Shown here: positions 48,404 through 60,189 of the stretch, piece by piece
Layout: the number at the start of each line of letters is the position of its first letter
Position numbering within the stretch: the stretch's first letter is position 1
DNA from: Oscheius tipulae
Taxonomy: Eukaryota; Nematoda; Chromadorea; Rhabditida; Rhabditidae
DNA length: 64,000 nt
Assembly (NCBI GenBank): GCA_037178975.1
Contig: JASJZH010000004.1
Coordinates: 8,680,001-8,744,000, forward strand
Direction: 5' to 3'
Translations under genes and position numbers: made by a program
Notes under the pieces: model-generated
What the model was told of the DNA's origin: nothing
Databases searched by the model: none
Seen by the model: the letters and a program-made list of their open reading frames with translations, nothing else

Positions 48404-48922
48404 CAGCTATCTCGCTTTTTACTCGAAAAGTACTCGCTCGCCCTAATTCCTCTTTTAGTAGTTCAAGTCTTCAAACGTTTTGCTCTCCTCGCCCGAAGGC
48501 CAGGAACTTCCGTAGTATTTTTTGTTGTCTGTATATATTTTTTTCTTCTTTCTTAAATAACCACCTCGCTCGCAGATTTGTTGCATGCACTTTTAAGAAC
48601 ACTTCTTGAAGTAGGACGATTTACCGAGGTTAAGAGCACTTTTATAAAGTCGAGCAACCTGTGTTAAATCTAACAAAGTCCTACTGAATTGTCTGTTTTT
48701 TGTCCAAGCAGGTTGTGTCGACTGTTCAGCAATAATTCAAGCGAGGTGCGAGCGAGGTGGTTATTTAAGGAAGAAGAAAAAGAAATACACAGGCAACAAA
48801 AAAATATCACGGAAGTTCTTGGCCTTCGGGCGAGGAGAGCAAAGCGTCGACACGTTTGAAGACTTGCACTTTAAAAAAAGGAATGGGACAGAGTACTTTT
48901 CGAGTAAAAACCGAGATAACTG
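48404..48922. repeat. Foldback element (long terminal inverted repeats)
   Basis: Imperfect inverted arms run from 48404 to about 48580 and from about 48738 to 48922. The outer ends are cagctatctcgctttttact on the left and, reverse-complemented, cagttatctcggtttttact on the right. Inner matching blocks include ctcgcccgaaggcc with gaacttccg and aaataaccacctcgctcgc. The centre of about 150 bases is unpaired. No clear target duplication was found and there is no coding capacity. Confidence 0.85.
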
Positions 48923-49681
48923 TCCGAACTGAGGTACCTGATGAGCAAATGATTTCTGCCAACAGAATCTAGGTCCTTGAGAGCCGAACCAAAACCCTGG
49001 TAGGACTTCTGGAGCGCATTGCTAAGCTGTGCATCAGATAATGATATAACGGCACAAAGCTTGCTTGTTCCGCATTTCATATGTAAATCTTTCTTTACTA
49101 AAGCGCAGTGGTAAAAGCAATTGCGCATTTTTGGGCTACAGCAAGCGATACATGAATGGAACAGATGGTAAAAAGAAATAAGCCGTCAAATACCATAAAG
49201 GTAAGGATGCCGATCGTCACACTGTGCTCATAAAGTACTGTTCACATTACAGTAGGTCGACTGGATACATACGGACAAGGTGGCCAAGATTTTCAACGTA
49301 AAAACACCTTACACTTAAGTTTCAAAGCGGCGATGCGAGTAGGAAGGAAGAGAAGATTTTTGTACCGCTGTTGGATACTAAGTGCTAGTATCTCTTTTTT
49401 TTCTCCATGTCCGCGGCCAAGAAGATTTTGCCTACGCAATTTTGAATAAGCACCTGTTTTTTTTTCGTTACATATTTTATCGTTTGTTTCACTTTGTGCG
49501 AAAAGGCTTGCTAAGCTTTGAATGAATGGCTCACACGCTATCTATAGCACTCTCTTAGCATCGGAGTGGTCTGGGGTTCAATTCGAACTTTTTCATAAAT
49601 CATTCTTGCTCTATGCTTTGCTCAGAATACTTTACATTAACAATGTACAAATAAAAGAAAGCGGTCGAACGACCAGTCTCT
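48923..49681. other. Intergenic, nothing recognised
   Basis: AT-rich sequence without a plausible exon or repeat. A 90-codon plus frame at 49522-49794 is only the antisense of the Cys-rich gene at its end. Confidence 0.5.
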
Positions 49682-50387
49682 TTAGCACGAAGAGGCACAG
49701 ACGTTTCCGCAGGTCTGGTAACAGGCGGGGGTGCTGCAGCCGGAGAAGCAGTTGTTGTAGCAGTTTCCACAGTTGTTGTTTCCGACAACGATGATCTGAG
49801 GTTGGGAGTTTCCGCAATAGTTGTTGCACTGATTGTTACAGCCCTGGTAGCACATGGGAGTGGAGCAGCCGCTGTAGCACTGGTTCTGGCAAGAGTTGCA
49901 AGTGGGTTGCTGAACGACGATCACTCCCTGAAGTCGGACAATATCTTTCAACAGAAAAGGAAATCAGTAGTTTCATAAGTGAAGAGCAGATTGTCTCTCT
50001 TTACTCACAGAGAAATCTAGCCTGGTGAACACTTCCAGTAAACTGCCTCAGTCTTTCAGATTGAACTATAAAGGAAAAGTACTCACTCCGTTTCCACCAC
50101 ACTGGTTGTTGCAGGTAGGAGCACAGGAGCTGAAGCAGGCTGGAGTAGAGCAAGAGTTCTGGCAGGTGTTGATGCAGGTAGGATAGCAGGAGTTGGAGGA
50201 CCCACAGCAGGAGTTCGAAATACCACCACAGCACTGTCTCTTGGCACGAATGGGCCCTGGGACGACATCAATGGCTCCATCAATCTACAAAAATCTTCCT
50301 GATATCTCAGTGCTGAGCTGTTACCTTCGGGAGTTCGGCGGAGACGGTAGCCAGAAGAAAGAGGGAAGCGGAAAGAATGGCGATCAT
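49682..50387 (-). CDS. Secreted cysteine-rich repeat protein
   Basis: Three exons on the minus strand: 50387-50325, 50284-50087, 49927-49682; 168 aa, phases agree. The first 17 residues (MIAILSASLFLLATVSA) are a clear signal peptide, followed by a short propeptide-like part ending near RAKR, a possible furin site. The mature part is three tandem Cys modules, each with a CSTPxCY/F core: NSCSTPACFSSC, SGCSTPMCYQGC and SGCSTPACYQTC. Asn, Gln and Gly fill the gaps. Hydrophobic VIVVQQP and PQIIVVGNNN separate the modules. I do not recognise the family by name; nematodes have similar small Cys/Gln-rich secreted proteins. A structural (cuticle, gut) or antimicrobial role is possible. The exon 3 acceptor (gacttcag) is the best of two candidates. 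Confidence 0.75.
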
Positions 50388-52880
50388 AAGGCCTTGAGCT
50401 TGAGCTGTGATCTGACCACGGCTCTACGGGTTCTTTTAAACGGACGCCCGAGGGCTGGTCGTTGCCCGAGGGACGAATGACTCATGGAGTCTGTAAACTT
50501 ACGGAGTTGCGAGATAGAGAGGCCGGTTCCCGTTTGGAGAGAGGAGCTCCTTGGACCCTCTTGTCTACAGCACAGACGACCACACGTAAGAGACAAAGAG
50601 AGCAAAAGATCACTCTCAGGAGGACAATATGGTTGCAATGGAACAGGAAAAGAAACAAGGTACTGAAGATCAAGTCTTGTGGACAAAGAACATTATGAGA
50701 GTCAACAATGAGGACATAAACCTTCTTTCGGAGAAGTTCAACAGTCTTTATGTTGAACACGAAAGGATCTATTGTAGAACAAACTGACATTCAACCATGC
50801 TCATCACATTTACGTAACACTCCAAGCCGTCGTTCCCTCGTCCTGTTTGGATGTGTACAACGACCAAAACATCATAGTAATATCAGAAGTACGTGTAAAA
50901 GTTCGATACGCTGCAGTTGATCAACAGCTTTCAAGCTCGAATCTCTAATCTTGTGGTCTCTTTTTCCTTATTTTCTTTGCATTCCTCCTTCACTCTCTCG
51001 AGCCCAAATCACATTTTCCCGTCACAGAAGAGCACAAATCGGACCCCCAGAGGGCACATCTGGAAAAGGGCGGTTTTTGTTTGTTTATTTGTTGTCGGTA
51101 CGCAAGCACCGGTACGCAATAGGTAAAGATATGACGAGGTGAGCTATTTGATGTTTGCGATCAAGGAATGGCATATCTACGTGTGAACTGGAATTCAGTT
51201 TCTTGCAGCTTCGATGCATTGGAAATAAAGCACTGTTCCGGTATTTTAGAACAGAACTGTTAAAGTTCGTCTCTCTTTGGAATTGAACTGACTCCCAGTC
51301 GCAAATCTTAGGTAGCCAGAGATAGAACAGTTTTTATATCTCTTCGTAACAATACATTCCAAAAGTTTCACAATTTGTCGTTTAAGCAGTGTTCTTAAAC
51401 CCTCTCATCTTTTTCCAGACTACCCTTCGGTTTTTTCCTCCTCCTCATCAGGCGTTTCTCCTTTGTTTGTGATCATATTTTTTCTCGTCTGCAAGAGCTG
51501 TGTATCTTTGCCGTCAGAAAATGACATCAGCGTTAAAAGGGGAAGTCCTTAGTTAGAATGTAGCGAAATAGACGATTGTAGTGTGTATCCTTCTAGTTTT
51601 AGTAGGCGAAAAACATCGCACGCGATGATGTCTTTGTATCCACATTAGCTCCAACAACCGTCGATTGCCCCGAAGTGCTCCTTGACGATGGCATCAAAAC
51701 ATTGTTGCTCTCGTAAAGTATAAAAAATAACTTTCTTCAGGCGCTAACAGAAAAAAACTTAAAGCCTAGAAGCACAGATCACACTTCCGAGGCACATTCG
51801 GAGCTTTGTTCACCATTTGTCCAAGCACTAACAGACCGGCTGCTTAGGGCCAGTTGGTGCGGACACCTTCAAAAGTATTTTCAGCCAATTTTTCAAGGCT
51901 GTTTTGACAGGCTGCAAGAGGGGATTCATTGGGTCTTGAATAATAGCTCAAAATAGGACAACGATTTAGGGTTCTTTTTCGTTAAGATCAACAGAAATGT
52001 GTAAAGTTGACTGAAAACGAGCTACTTTCATAGAGATTCTCAGTTTCACATGGATTGAAGAAGGGCCGCTCTGGAGTGTATATTATGTATCAGAAAGTTG
52101 GACACAGTGTATCCTGTGAGCCACAAATTTTTATGTGTAACTTGAACGTCAGGGTGGGCTTAGAAAGCCCCTACTGTACCATCTCAGTAACTTTTAGAGG
52201 CGCCAGAGCACCCAAGAGCTCTTAGGGTAGTAGAGTTGCGAAGAAGCGGCCCCCGGTTCGAATGGCAATTGACCGGAGATGTTCTTTGCTTCTGTATTAA
52301 GTACTATGCACACGAGCCGCTACTCTTTGCCGAAATCCGGGCGCTACCTCATCTGGAAGTACGGCTTATATCCAGTGTAAGTATTGACAACTGTTGAATG
52401 AGCATCTAAGTGAAATTTAAAAATCAGAGTTACCACTTACCCCTGGGTCCATGCCATAGTTTGCCGACAAGAAATTCCTGTACCTAATCCACTTTTTTTT
52501 TTTCAAATGTTCGATTTACGAATTGTGACAAATACTGAAAGATGTGACCTCAGTATCGACGAGACAGTATAAAGCATCCGAATAAAACAGCGTTTTTCGG
52601 GTATAAGTCGCAACACACCCATATACCATGGGCAGAGATGGAAGGAAAAAGAACATAGAAAGAAGAATCATCGGATCTTTTTATGCAATGAATATGACGC
52701 ACGCATTTTGAGTGAGAACAGGAGGATCTTAGTAGGCATCTTGTATCAAAGTGGCCACAAAAGATCATCCCCATTAGAGGCGAATAGCTGAAGAAATTAA
52801 TGGATCAGTTTCGTTTCTCATCCAGAACCATTCGTGAAGAGAAAAGGATTGCCCAATTCGTAAAACACGTTTTAAGAGTT
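50388..52880. other. Intergenic, no supported gene
   Basis: Open frames near 50384-50790 are mutually overlapping and lack motifs. A tRNA B-box-like ggttcgaat occurs at 52255 but no cloverleaf can be drawn. A partial R2-type repeat (tttgtttgtttatttgttgt) lies near 51075. Nothing else is recognised. Confidence 0.45.
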
Positions 52881-52886
52881 TTTATT
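52881..52886 (-). terminator. Poly(A) signal for the S28 peptidase
   Basis: tttatt on the plus strand is AATAAA in the gene's sense, about 28 nt after the conserved stop position. Confidence 0.65.
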
Positions 52887-52913
52887 GAAACTTCATCATC
52901 TATTTTCACTACA

Positions 52914-54983
52914 TCAGTTGACCGGTAGCCATTGATCCAGAGTTTGACGAATGGTGTTACGAGCAGCGGTGAGTGAAGCAAAGTCATCGCTAGCAGACGG
53001 GTACCTGGATAAAATACGTTATTGGTAACACCAATCTTTACATGTCAGCACAGTGAGCTGTTCCAGTAATGACGACAGGGATGAGGGTGGAATCAGTGCT
53101 GGCGAGTTTTCCGAGAGCGTGCCACGGGTCAACGAGTCCGTTGGGGAACAGAACCTGGGTGCCCTGAACAAACGTTTACATTCTGCAGCTAAATTTGAAA
53201 TTTACGTTGAACTGGTCGCGTCCTCCGTAGTAGGCGTTGGTCTTGGCGATGGCGGCAGCAACAGAGGCAGAGTTGTAGGCGCTACCGTAGATGTCAGAGC
53301 ATTGCTGGACATAGTAGCCAACTGGCAGGTTTCCGTTGCCCCCAAACCAGGGACCAGCAGTGGTCGAGTCAGTGGACTGGTAGTAGCCGAACTCGGTGCA
53401 AGTCTGCCAAACCCAAGCGCGGCTGGCAGCAGCCTGGCCGTAGGTGGTGTCCTGCATAAAGCTGATGAAGTTGTCGTAGCTGATGTCATTGCAGCCGAAG
53501 TAGCCGAACTCGACGTTGAAGTATGTGTTGACGCTTTGCATCTTGACCATGGTGCTGGAAGTGTTACTGAGGTGGTAGCGACAGATGGCGTGGTCGATGT
53601 TGAGCTTGCTGCGGAAAACTCCCTGTAAAATTTCCACTGTGAACTAATCTAATTCTATAGAATGTTGAAACTGTTAACTTAAGCTAGACTCACCAGAGTT
53701 GCGCCCGTACCGCCTAGTTGTTTTGCGACAATGTGGTCCAAAATAGCAACGTAGGTCATACAACAAACAATGTGGGCGCTACTATTTGATACAAGTATAA
53801 TTAAACTCACAGCATTGTCCCAAGAGTACTGAACGATCTCCATGTAGGGGCTGTAGACCGTCTCCCAGAATGTCTTGACCATGTTGGCATTGGAGACGTC
53901 GATATCCTGGCACAGGTTGAAGGTCTTCTTCAGTGTAGAGCGTCCAGTAGCTGTCTGGAGAAGCTGCTGAACCTGGTTGAATCCGGCAGTGACAGAAGCT
54001 CCACAGGCAGCGTTGAAGTTGGTGATAGAGTTCTGGACGACTTCGAGGTACTCGACAAAGTCAACCTCAGCCTGAACTGGTCCTGAGCTACCGACGGCAG
54101 CGAAAATCAGTTCGGGGTGCTTGAGACGAAGCCAGGCAGCCAGTGCTCCTGAGTAGGAGCCTCCGAAAGTGACCCACTTGGCGTTGGCGATGGAGGGAGC
54201 GCTGGACTTGAGGTAGGTGATGAGGGAGGCAAAGTCTTCGAGAGCCTGAGCAGAACTCAGGTACTTGAGGTTAGGGGTAGACATGTCAGCAGTAGGACGA
54301 GAGTTTCCGTAGAAACGGTGCTCAGCCAGAACGACGTATGCTCCGTGCTCCTTGGCAAAGGTGGTCCATTCGAGAGTGGGAGACTCGACCCAGCTTTCGT
54401 CTTCGGGGGCTTCTCCTCCGAGCATGAAGAAGACGGGTCCTCCGGGCTTGAACCATTGGTCGTTAACCCAGTAGCGCTGGAAAATTTACTTTTTTTTGTG
54501 AAATTATTGCAAATGTGAAATCTTGTCAGCATTCATAAAAAGCTTCCCTCGACATTTTCACGTAATGTAACGACATCCTATCTGTAAAAATTATCACTGC
54601 CACGCGACACCCGGCCACTTAACTGATAAGATTCGGAAGCCTTAGAATGACCATTGCGGACAAGCCCATTTTATGGCCAGGACCAAAGGCTAAGAAATTA
54701 AGATAAAAAGAATCTTACCTGAGAATAGGTGTTGCTGTTGGTGGAGTCAAAGTGGTCGACCTTGTTCTGGAAGAACTTGGTGGGGACGGATACTCTGTCC
54801 TTCGGGTGTTCGACCAGAGGCTTCTGGAGGAAACCGTTGACTGGACGTCCACGGACGAGGTTACGGCGGACGTGGGGAATTACGGTCGAAAAGCTGATTC
54901 CGAGAACAGCTAGAAGAGATGAGTCAAGAATTGAGGAAAACCTCACCCAAGAGACAGAGTAGGACGGAGAGTCGGAGAGCCAT
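52914..54983 (-). CDS. Serine carboxypeptidase family S28 (lysosomal Pro-X carboxypeptidase-like)
   Basis: Six exons on the minus strand: 54983-54947, 54909-54719, 54476-53811, 53622-53206, 53163-53042, 53005-52914; about 507 aa in the conserved reading. A signal peptide starts MALRLSVLLCLLG. The nucleophile Ser is in the elbow FGGSYSGALAAW, Asp in LVDPWHALG, and His in GTAHCADMY, the full S28 triad. HRFYGNS and WVWQTCTEFGYY are further family motifs. S28 enzymes cleave after proline or remove N-terminal dipeptides in lysosomes or the extracellular space, and in worms are mostly intestinal. The last exon carries an extra T (TTTT run near 52980-52983) that shifts the frame and stops at 52957-52959. 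The family-like end (SLTAARNTIRQ...WLPVN) lies in the other frame to 52914. Confidence 0.9.
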
Positions 54984-55195
54984 TGTCCCTAGAGTGGGAG
55001 CAAAACACTTCTGAAAAGGGCTACTATCACGGAGTCGAAGATAAGACGTGATCCATTACGTAAGCCGAACTACCCGAACCAACGAGCTGATAAGAACAGT
55101 GTTGCCCAGAGGGGATCTAAAACAAAGATGATCGGGAACCATTACGACCAGGATGATATTAAAAAGTTTTATGACCTTATTGATCTGTCCAAATA

Positions 55196-55201
55196 TTTAT
55201 T
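55196..55201 (-). terminator. Poly(A) signal for the guanylate cyclase
   Basis: tttatt on the plus strand is AATAAA in the gene's sense, 24 nt beyond the stop codon at 55225-55227. Confidence 0.7.
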
Positions 55202-55224
55202 TAAATCACTGGTCAATGCAAATT

Positions 55225-58200
55225 TTAACTGATCACACAAGCCTTAGACTGTGTGGGTCTATAGTCCAGGCTGGTAATGGTTTGTCCACCATCCATGTCA
55301 ATACCAGTCTCCAGTTCGTCGTAGCCTTCAATGCTGTTCACATTAACATCTCTATCTTTGTCAATGATCTCCCACATGCTCTTCTTCAAACTTCGAAGAA
55401 GGAAGAAAGTGTCCATTTCGCCCTGAACAGTGAGAGTTTGCTGTAAAGAGAGGTCACTTACTTTGCCCTTGATAAGCATTCTTCCACGGCTCTTGAACTC
55501 GAATCTTCCTGTCTTATTGGCACAAAGAAAGGTCTGAATAGTTTTAATTACAAATAAAACCATCCGGTATACTTTCTCACTACAATGGATCTTGCCACCT
55601 TGTCCATGTGCTTCAATTTTTGACGCTGTACTGACAGTTTCTCCGAATAGACAGTATCTAAATTAATTTTTGAGACTAATAAAGCTTATCTTACCTCGGC
55701 ATTTTGGCACCAACAAACCCGGCAACGATATTTCCAGAATGGATACCAATTCTGACCTCCAGACTCTTCTTGGAAACCGGATCGTGAACTGTTCGGGCCT
55801 CCCAAAGCATGCCCAGAGCCACGTAGCACATCTTTTCGGCATGACAAGCTATGAAATCTGGGATTCCACCAACAGACATGTAGCTATCTCCGATTGTCTC
55901 TACCTTGTAGACCTAAACATTTGATTGTAAAATTACTAAAGATAGCTCACCCCATGGAGGACTACTAGACGATCAAATCTGTGGAACAGGTCATTGAGAA
56001 GCTGAACAATCTCTTTTGGCTGACAATGAGGTACAATGAACTGGAAGTTGGGAATGTCAGCAAACATGACTGTCGCCTCCCCGTATTCACCTGAAATTTC
56101 TGCTTTTCTGTTTTTAAGAAGTCTTACAGGCATCAATATGTTCTCCATTCATGAGCTGGTTGGCAATAGACTGTGGGAGCATGTCTTTCAGAATTATGTC
56201 AGACTTTGCCTTTTCGCGGTCAAGATCCTTCGCCAATGTTTCGAGCTGTTCATTGTTAGCTTCTAATTGAAGACTGAAAATTTTGATTTTCTTTTAAAAT
56301 TTAGAGAGTTCTGACTTGACTTCCACATCAGAGAGGCGTTGCTGATTGAGCAAGATCAAGTCACGTGTTGCATCATGTAGAGGCATGGCTGAAACGTATA
56401 TTTCCTCAGGGTTTAGAACATTTGGCGGCTCCTATAGCTTGCTTGTTTCTTTACAACCTGCTCTGCGGCTCCGAGACCGTGCTGCTGCGTTTGCGCCCGT
56501 ATTACTTCGGCGGGCGCAACACAAGGGGGATATATAGCGGATTCGTCGAGCTACGGCTGATTGTAGCGGCTCGGAACATGTAGTCCAAACGAGATGTAAC
56601 CGACCCTGAACAGAGCAAACGCGCTGGCTACATACCAAGTAGCATCAGTCAACGGATAACCAGCTTGACCGCTTCCATTTTTTCTTTGCTTGCGATTGGA
56701 GTTTATCCGCTCTCCCGCATTGTAACATCTTGGTTGCAGTTTTGGCGGTCGAATAACAACCCAGAGGACCCAGAGGTCGGTCGCTTCTAAACCTACCAGT
56801 CAACCGCATTCCATACTGCAGCAGCTCGTTGATAGAAGTCACATAGGGTGAGCACAGGTAGATCAGATGCTTCTGTGATGACAATAGCATCATTTGCCCC
56901 TTCAGCTTCAGATGCTGTCCGCTGATAATCGTCTCTCCTTCCTGTTCACTGCAAATATTTCCCAATATACTTAGATAGCAAATGAAATATTCACCTTCCG
57001 CGCGTGTCATGCTGCTTTCTGACACTCGAAGGGCTGCATTTGACTTGGAGGACGAAGACGGCATTGATGAAGTTGCAAACATTATCAAAATCCAAGGGAA
57101 TTTGGGGACGACTGATTTCGAAGATTCGGAGCAGTGGGGTTCCAGGGACAAGAAGCTCTTTGGGAATGTGATTGCTAAACAATTTTGTCCGAGGTTTTAA
57201 ATGAGTCTACTGTAGCTCGTGTCCACATTGAACCAATTTGCACTGCTCGTCGAAAATGACATGGTAAGGAAGAGCCTCTCCAAAATCGAATGCTGACATT
57301 TTTAGACTTTCTTCTGAAACGAATCATTTTAACTATCTGGGCAGAGACGTACCACCGAAAGCTGTAGAGATGGTTGAATGGCTGTCAGCCACAGATTCCC
57401 GTCGTTCGTCGCCGCACTGTAATTTCACTATTATTGCAGCTGTTTTCACACACCTTTATCAGAAAGATGACATGTTCTTCGATTCTTTCACCAACAGCCA
57501 TCTGAACAGATCTCTGTGTCCGACCGGAGATGGTCATATTGATTTCCATTTGGAACACACGAGAGGCCACTTCGCGGAGAACCCCTGAAACTCTCGTTTC
57601 TGAATAATGATGACCTGGTACCTCTGACAATCGGATAGAGCCCTGGACGACCTGTGAAGTAGTGAAGAGTAATGGTACCGTCCTCATTCTCCTCACAACG
57701 GAAGGAGGGTCCTCTCAAATTGGCTTTGTAGACTACGTGGTCGATGAAGTAGTGGAGTGAGTCAAGATTGTCGAGGAAGCCCTACAGTGAAGCATAAACG
57801 GTTTTCATATCCTACACTTGCCTTTAAAGTGGGACTCATGCTCCTGACCAGTTCATCCCATCCAATCTCCATAGTGTATTCGATTAGGAAGGCTCCATAC
57901 AGTTCCCACACCTGCTCGCGGTTCATCTCTAGAAAAAACTTAATCTCCGGTTTTAGGTTTTACTCGTTAGAACAGATACAGCCTCGACGAGCATGTAAGT
58001 ATCCGCGTCCGAGTAGTAATGATTGACAATGTTTTCCTTTCCAGCCTCAAAACCGGATCGTTCAATAACCTGCTGCCATAGATCATCTCCATATCTCCTG
58101 ATAATAAGTTGACGGATACTCTCATGGATGAAGCCGAACTGAATTGTATCTTAGGGATGGAATAGGAAAAACACCGACCATTTCGATAAGCGAAGGTAGG

Positions 58201-58538
58201 TAGTGAGCATAATTAGGAATGCAGCTCACGCTATGCGTGCCATTAAATGTGTCAGCTAAGTTGAGATGATTGGTAACTAGGGACAGAGGGGATCGAGCAT
58301 CTTGCAAATTGTGTAGAAAGATTCCTAATTACGGATTTTGTTTCAGCCGACTTTGGAGCGACCTTATTACAACACAGGAAGGGACTATGAATAGTCCAAG
58401 TCCTATCCGGTGAAGCCTATGACTATACATAACAGGTGAACCAAACCGGTTACTTACAGCAAGTTGTTCATCACTGATTTTTCTCACTTTTTCATCATGT
58501 TTTACGTATTCAAATCCAAACAAAGCTATTTCCGACAT
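55225..58538 (-). CDS. Soluble guanylate cyclase, atypical worm gcy (gcy-31/gcy-33-like)
   Basis: Sixteen exons on the minus strand: 58538-58506, 58138-57964, 57928-57822, 57781-57622, 57584-57454, 57416-57353, 57313-57211, 57174-56995, 56948-56797, 56388-56316, 56273-56128, 56090-55951, 55912-55695, 55657-55573, 55533-55462, 55422-55225; phases agree, about 678 aa. Exon 1 ([11 protein letters not shown]) is the least certain. The HNOB heme domain starts [13 protein letters not shown] and has the proximal His in [10 protein letters not shown]. Its YxSxR motif reads Y-F-T-G-R. The HNOBA domain contains ALPYHVIFD, a coiled coil follows, then the catalytic domain. The metal Asp residues are in MFADIPNF and ETIGDSYM; guanine-selecting Glu (VET) and Cys (YCLFG) are kept. 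These cyclases make cGMP in gas-sensing neurons. Intron 3 is GC-AG. Intron 9 (56389-56796) holds a GC-rich insert with a ttgcgcccg/cgggcgcaa palindrome. Confidence 0.9.
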
Positions 58539-58732
58539 GACATCTTCCGGAACACCCTCTGGACTCGTTTAAATGGCGAAAAACAAGCGTGGCAATCAAT
58601 CACTGATGACTTCAGAAAGTAATTTTAACCCCGCGCAAATGCTGAGATCACCTTCTGTTCACTAGGTGTAAACTGTACGCGCGAACAACCCTTTGTATCT
58701 ACTTTTATAGAAGTTGACTGTTGGCCTCGAAA

Positions 58733-60046
58733 ATGGGTCTTCTGACAGTTGTTGCAATTCTTCAAGCCATTGTGTTTTGGGCCAGTATTGGTCTCAACCT
58801 ACTACTTCTTTACGCTTTACCAAAGCGAATGTTGGCTTCTACAAGTGGCTCATGGCTTCATTCTGTTTCTACGAATTCACCTACGGACTGGCTGCTCTAC
58901 TTATCATGCCAGTAAGTATTGTTTCACTTTGATTCATCAATCTTAAAGATTCATTTCGTTGGATACCGCTCCTGGTTCGCCTTTTTGTACCATGGACCTC
59001 TGTCCTCGACACCACTGGCCACAGGTTACATTCATTTACCATCCCTAGCAGGTTTTACTAATCTAAAGGGTTTACAAGCTTCTACTGTGCGCTATACGGA
59101 TCCTGGTTGGGGTTCGTCTTTTGCAACTACGTCTATCGCTACTTAAGCTTGTACAAGTGAGTACAAGTTGTCCGCTGTTTTTGCACCGACTTTGTGAAAC
59201 AGCGGTTTTTTCAGCTTTTGGCTCCGTAGATCATGGCAAAGTGAAATGATTCAGACAAAACTGGCTCATCTACGTTGATCATATTTGCTGGTTGAAAGTA
59301 ACCCTCTACGTTATGTTCGCTTTCTTTCTCTCCCTTACAACATTCTGCGCCTTCTACTCTTGTAGAGTACACGAGCCGACTAAAGAAAGTATGACTTTCA
59401 TAAAAGAGAATTTCGGCAATGAGTTTGAGAATCTGAGCTACGTTATGGTTCAAACACAGGTCTAATTTAAAAAATCGAAAATATCTAGCAACTTTAGGAT
59501 CCTGTAACCGGAGAGGTCTCTCCTTATGGCATTCTCTCCACATTTCTTCTGGCCTGGCTCTCGATCATCGGATTCTGTTGTCTCCAGATTTACTTGAAAA
59601 TTGCGTTTTTGCACAGCATAAAGAACAATAATAATGTCAACATTGCCGTTGAGAAATAGCTTTTTCAGTACTCGTCTTGCAGGTCTCACACTTTTTTTGT
59701 AGTGTAATGCATTTTTCAGACAATCATCCCTCTGATCTTCTGCGACATTCCTTCGATTATCCACTTCACTTTCCCTCTGTATGAGAAAGCAGCCTTTTTC
59801 AGTCAACTCAGCCCCCTTTTCACGCTGTCCAGCTCGCTACCTAAACTCTTGGATCATCTTGTCTCTCTGACGTTTATTAAGGCTTACCGAAACGCTGTTA
59901 AAAAGATGCTTGGTAAGATAGGAACATTCTGTGAATCTAAACAACTTTCAGGGATCGAGAACTCTGTCAACGTTTCGCATGAAGCACGCTACTTGTCGTC
60001 CGAAGTGCGTCCAGACATCACTCAAGCTAAGCCCGACACATATTGA
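58733..60046 (+). pseudogene. Str-type chemoreceptor with two frame changes
   Basis: Pieces in order: MGLLTVVAILQAIVFWASIG (helix 1); a frame change near 58811-58825; ANVGFYKWLMASFCFYEFTY (helix 2); HFVGYRSWFAFLYHGPLSS; a helix with LYGSWLGFVFCNYVYRYLSL; QNWLIYVDHICWLKVTLYVM; DPVTGEVSPYG with helix 5; a second frame change near 59660 beside an in-frame TAG; then AFSVLVLQTIIPLIFCDIPS, a last helix and a 32-residue tail ending KPDTY at 60046. All other joins have matching phases with usual 38-100 nt introns. The layout is that of nematode Str/Srj receptors. It is either a young pseudogene or an intact gene with two sequence errors. Confidence 0.6.
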
Positions 60047-60189
60047 ATTTTCGGAACAGTGATAACAAATTTGTTGTTGTAAATAGTTTTACGTTGATAA
60101 CAGCTTTCCATGGCTTTGTAGCTTTTCAGATGGCAGCTGTAGTTAAACTAGCTAAGTTTCAAAGCTCCGATTTGAGAAACAGGAACGGA

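Noticed and set aside
52215-52290. tRNA gene suggested by ggttcgaat
   Set aside because: No acceptor stem, A-box or anticodon arm can be drawn.
53683-53810. In-frame extension of the S28 peptidase exon (AHIVCCMTYVAILDH)
   Set aside because: A perfect gtgagt donor at 53810 and direct alignment of VQYSWDNA with GVFRSKLNIDHAIC show it is intron 3; the open frame is chance.
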